Source: Stramonita haemastoma
Lineage: Eukaryota > Mollusca > Gastropoda > Neogastropoda > Muricidae
Direction of reading: 5' to 3'
DNA: 10,000 nt
Assembly (NCBI GenBank): GCA_030674155.1
Contig: CM060320.1
Location: forward strand, 14,628,009 to 14,638,008
Below, in pieces: positions 8,814-10,000 of this stretch. The position numbers were made by a program, and so were the translations under genes. The notes below the pieces were generated by a model. The model did no database searches and was not told the DNA's origin. It saw nothing but the letters and a program-made list of their open reading frames with translations. Position 1 is the first letter of the stretch, and each line of letters begins with the position of its first letter.

Positions 8814-8880
8814 TCACGCACATGTGAATTCTTGACTTTGCATGCATGATATTGTACGTGTGCGGCTCAACGTTCAGACG

Positions 8881-8924
8881 CACACATATACAAGCTCGTC
8901 GTGCACACCACACAACACACCACA

Positions 8925-8959
<35 letters not shown>

Positions 8960-9113
8960 GACCCCACACACAACACACACACTCACACGACACACGCCAC
9001 ACACCACACAGACACACGACACAAAACACACAGACACACACAGCACACACACACACACACACACACACAACACACACACACACACACACAACACACACAC
9101 ACACACACACCCG
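8881..9113. repeat. Degenerate CA-rich microsatellite block
   Basis: CA dinucleotides with frequent CACCA, CAACA, GACA and ACGC variants. The purest runs are at about 8928-8957, 9042-9068 and 9090-9110. The Thr/His and Cys/Val open frames on both strands are repeat translations. Confidence 0.93.
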
Positions 9114-9415
9114 ACACATGCACATGTGGATGATTTATGGTGAAATCATTTACGAAGATTGTACAACATTCTTGACAGAATGTCTTCATAAAGAATAGTG
9201 TCACTTTTACATGCAATTGTTACGAAGTAAATGTAAAAAAAACACCAAAAAAACCCCACAAAAGCCACCAACAAATATATATAAAACAGACGAGAAAAAA
9301 ATCAGACAGACAAACTGGCGTAGCCAAAGACATACGAATTAAAGACTCGAATAACAGTGAAATCTCTCGTGTCTCTCGCTCTCTGTCTCTCAAACTCAAC
9401 ACACATATATTTATT
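9114..9415. other. Spacer between CA-rich blocks
   Basis: About 300 bp of ordinary AT-rich sequence with short A runs near 9235-9250 and a small CT-rich patch near 9363-9388. Nothing recognisable as a gene or mobile element. Confidence 0.45.
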
Positions 9416-9432
9416 AAACACACACCAACACA

Positions 9433-9467
<35 letters not shown>

Positions 9468-9530
9468 ACCAAACACCACACACCACACACACACATACAC
9501 ACACACACAACACACACACACACATAATAA
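9416..9530. repeat. (CA)n block
   Basis: CA repeats with CACCA and ATACA interruptions; the cleanest run is at about 9436-9466. It runs directly into the AT-rich tract at 9525. Confidence 0.92.
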
Positions 9531-9599
9531 TATATACATAATAATATATAATATAATATATAATATATATAATATATACAATATAATATAATATAATAA
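9525..9599. repeat. AT-only tract of ATAATAT units
   Basis: About 75 bp of A and T with only two C. Irregular ATAAT and ATAT units make it nearly self-complementary, so hairpins or easy melting are expected. It separates CA-rich sequence from a purine-rich GACA block. Confidence 0.88.
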
Positions 9600-9617
9600 A
9601 GAAGAGGAAAGAAACAG

Positions 9618-9842
9618 CACACAGACACACAGACAGCAGAACACAGAACACACACAGCAGACAGATGTGGCAGAAGGGACAGACATACAGAGAGAGTACA
9701 GAATGAAAAGAATAGACACAGAGAGAGAAAGAGAACAGACACAGACACAAGAACCACAGACAGCACAACACAAAGACACAACAGACAGAACAAAGACAGA
9801 CAGACAACAGACAGAACAGACAGACAGACAGACAGACAGACA
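9618..9842. repeat. Degenerate ACAG/GACA-rich repeat
   Basis: ACACAG, GAGA and GACA variants cover about 220 bp and become regular GACA units at about 9815-9842. It looks like an eroded (GACA)n array. Long open frames on both strands come from this periodicity. Confidence 0.8.
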
Positions 9843-9848
9843 ACACAA

Positions 9849-9853
<5 letters not shown>

Positions 9854-9906
<53 letters not shown>

Positions 9907-9945
9907 GCGCGCGCCGCGCGCGCCGCACACGCACGCGTACACACA
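9854..9945. repeat. (CA)n grading into (CG)n
   Basis: A pure CA run at about 9856-9904 passes without a phase break into CGCGCGCGCG (9905-9914). CGCGCGCGCC and CACGCACGCG-type sequence follow to about 9938. Alternating purine-pyrimidine is kept across the junction. Confidence 0.92.
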
Positions 9946-10000
9946 TCGAAAAAATACAATGTAAAAAAAACACACACAAATACTCATTGTGACTGAGAAA

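Noticed and set aside
9220..9987. 255-, 225- and 187-aa minus-strand open frames
   Set aside because: Cys/Val/Leu/Tyr translations of CA, GACA and ATAAT repeats in overlapping frames; no start context or domain.

Overview
The window looks like nuclear DNA of an animal, most likely a gastropod mollusc. There is no prokaryotic gene organisation. The DNA is AT-rich and packed with long microsatellites. One gene has a TATA-type promoter and a GT/AG intron. Two tRNA-headed SINEs match, from memory, families common in gastropod genomes. The species cannot be named from the sequence.

One gene is well supported, on the + strand. A TATA box (774-781) precedes an ATG-free leader, then a strong-context ATG at 939. 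Coding exon 1 (939-1002) encodes a signal peptide and ends at a phase-1 GT donor. After a 3.6-kb intron, coding exon 2 (4597-4919) resumes in the matching phase and ends at TGA. The predicted precursor is 128 aa: a signal peptide, a six-cysteine domain with order C-C-CC-C-C, a basic helix-prone segment with RR and KKR sites, and a glycine-rich C-terminus. I do not recognise the family. The 3' UTR probably runs to an AATAAA at 6087-6092, followed by a long (GT)n tract that could act as the downstream GU-rich element.

The intron (1003-4596) is almost all repeats: a ~38-bp minisatellite, then (CT)n, (GAA)n, (CTGT)n-(CT)n, (CA)n and (CACT)n. It ends in a four-copy tandem array of ~155-170 bp units, each carrying on the minus strand a decayed fragment of the C-terminal end of a non-LTR retrotransposon protein.

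From about 6.1 kb to the end I see no credible gene. This part holds a (GT)n/(GCGT)n tract, two SINEs (about 7480-7766 and 8023-8430), and complex CA-rich, AT-rich and CA-to-CG tracts from 8.8 kb on. Most of the long open frames in the window are translations of microsatellites and are not reported as genes.
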